Of a DNA stretch of 5,435 nucleotides, positions 5,053-5,435 are shown piece after piece. The first letter of the stretch is position 1. Each line of letters starts with the position of its first letter. The notes below the pieces were generated by a model. It saw nothing but the letters and a program-made list of their open reading frames with translations, did no database searches and was not told the DNA's origin. This DNA is from Phoenicibacter congonensis. Its GTDB lineage: Bacteria; Actinomycetota; Coriobacteriia; Coriobacteriales; Eggerthellaceae. Both the position numbers and the translations under genes were made by a program. The stretch covers positions 3,719 through 9,153 of the forward strand of contig JAUMVS010000058.1 of the NCBI GenBank assembly GCA_030530045.1. The letters run 5' to 3'.

Positions 5053-5435
5053 CTATTTAGTGTATCTCGCGCGATTATTTGGAGTTTCGGCGACTTCAAC
5101 AAAGGAAATTCGAACGTTTTGATTGCCGTTAGGCTTTCTAACTTCTCCCGTTTTCTCGTGGTTTCCTGTTTCCTCGGCGGCGCATTTGTTCGTGGTTTGG
5201 GAATTAAGCTCATCGGTCAGCAAATCGAAAAAATGTTTGGCGAAATTTTCTGCTGTTGTGCGGAAAGGAACAATTTTCAAAGCGAAGCCTTCCCCTTCAA
5301 GCGCTTCAATTGTTGCAGGCTTGAGCGTGCCTTCCTCAACAATGAACTTGTGATCGAATTCCTCGACTGTTGCGCGAACAAGCTTTTTAAAAGCGCCGAA
5401 GTCGCAAACCATGTCGCGCTCGGTGCCTTCACTGC
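5053..5435 (-). CDS. queD: QueD / 6-pyruvoyl-tetrahydropterin synthase family protein, C-terminal part (5' end outside window)
   Basis: The frame is open at the right edge, so the start is missing; 126 residues are visible. The first read SEGTERDMVCDFGAFKKLV, followed by VEEFDHKFIV, then ENFAKHFFDLLTDELN and a C-terminal VEVAETPNNRARY. This order is that of QueD and 6-pyruvoyl-tetrahydropterin synthases: the DHK histidine, the AENxA helix and a conserved Glu in the ETPN stretch. QueD converts dihydroneopterin triphosphate to 6-carboxytetrahydropterin, the second step towards preQ0/queuosine. The zinc-binding histidines lie in the missing part. About 30 polar residues (SQTTNKC to GNQNV) sit between the last helix and the last strand, an insertion relative to minimal family members. 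A tetrahydropterin synthase with another role is possible, since no queC, queE or folE is visible. The 122-base gap after it holds AT-rich sequence without a clear terminator or promoter. Confidence 0.82.
   Translation of the reverse strand, partial: SEGTERDMVCDFGAFKKLVRATVEEFDHKFIVEEGTLKPATIEALEGEGFALKIVPFRTTAENFAKHFFDLLTDELNSQTTNKCAAEETGNHEKTGEVRKPNGNQNVRISFVEVAETPNNRARYTK

Noticed and set aside
5007..5213. 68-residue minus-strand frame overlapping the queD end
   Set aside because: Alternative-frame shadow of the queD-like gene, with no ribosome site or recognisable domain.

Overview
The window carries the start of a glycine reductase (grd) operon, with the end of an unrelated gene pair upstream of it. 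Everything recognisable is on the minus strand, so transcription runs from high to low coordinates: queD-like gene (5' end cut off by the window) -> PAP2 phosphatase -> promoter and glycine riboswitch with terminator -> grdX -> grdE -> grdB -> trxB -> trxA (3' end cut off).

The operon points to a strict anaerobe that ferments amino acids by the Stickland route and makes selenoproteins. Strong purine-rich ribosome sites, TTG starts and moderate GC fit Clostridia-like Bacillota or an anaerobic Coriobacteriia-type actinobacterium. The sequence alone does not decide between them.

How the parts work together, from established knowledge of glycine reductase: GrdE and GrdB form substrate-specific protein B. 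GrdE cuts itself at an Asn-Cys bond to give a pyruvoyl group that binds the amino group of glycine. GrdB supplies a selenocysteine, seen here as an in-frame UGA followed by a strong hairpin. NADPH electrons pass through TrxB and an atypical thioredoxin (DGC active site, no Trp) to selenoprotein A (GrdA). Protein C (GrdC/GrdD) releases acetyl phosphate for ATP synthesis. GrdA, GrdC and GrdD are not in the window. grdA does not lie between grdE and grdB, so it must be beyond the left edge or elsewhere.

The 348-base gene-free stretch 4115-4462 is the control region. In transcription order it holds an extended -10 promoter, a single glycine aptamer with an 8-bp P1 followed by a short 'ghost' helix, an intrinsic terminator with seven U, and a grdX ribosome site that can pair with sequence just upstream. 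The operon is therefore very likely controlled by its own substrate.

The upstream pair, a queD/6-pyruvoyl-tetrahydropterin-synthase-like gene and a small PAP2 membrane phosphatase, has no evident link to glycine reduction. I see no mobile element, CRISPR array, tRNA or rRNA. The system is recognisable rather than wholly new. The most informative points are the riboswitch-selenoprotein combination, the conserved but functionally unassigned GrdX, and the missing grdA.
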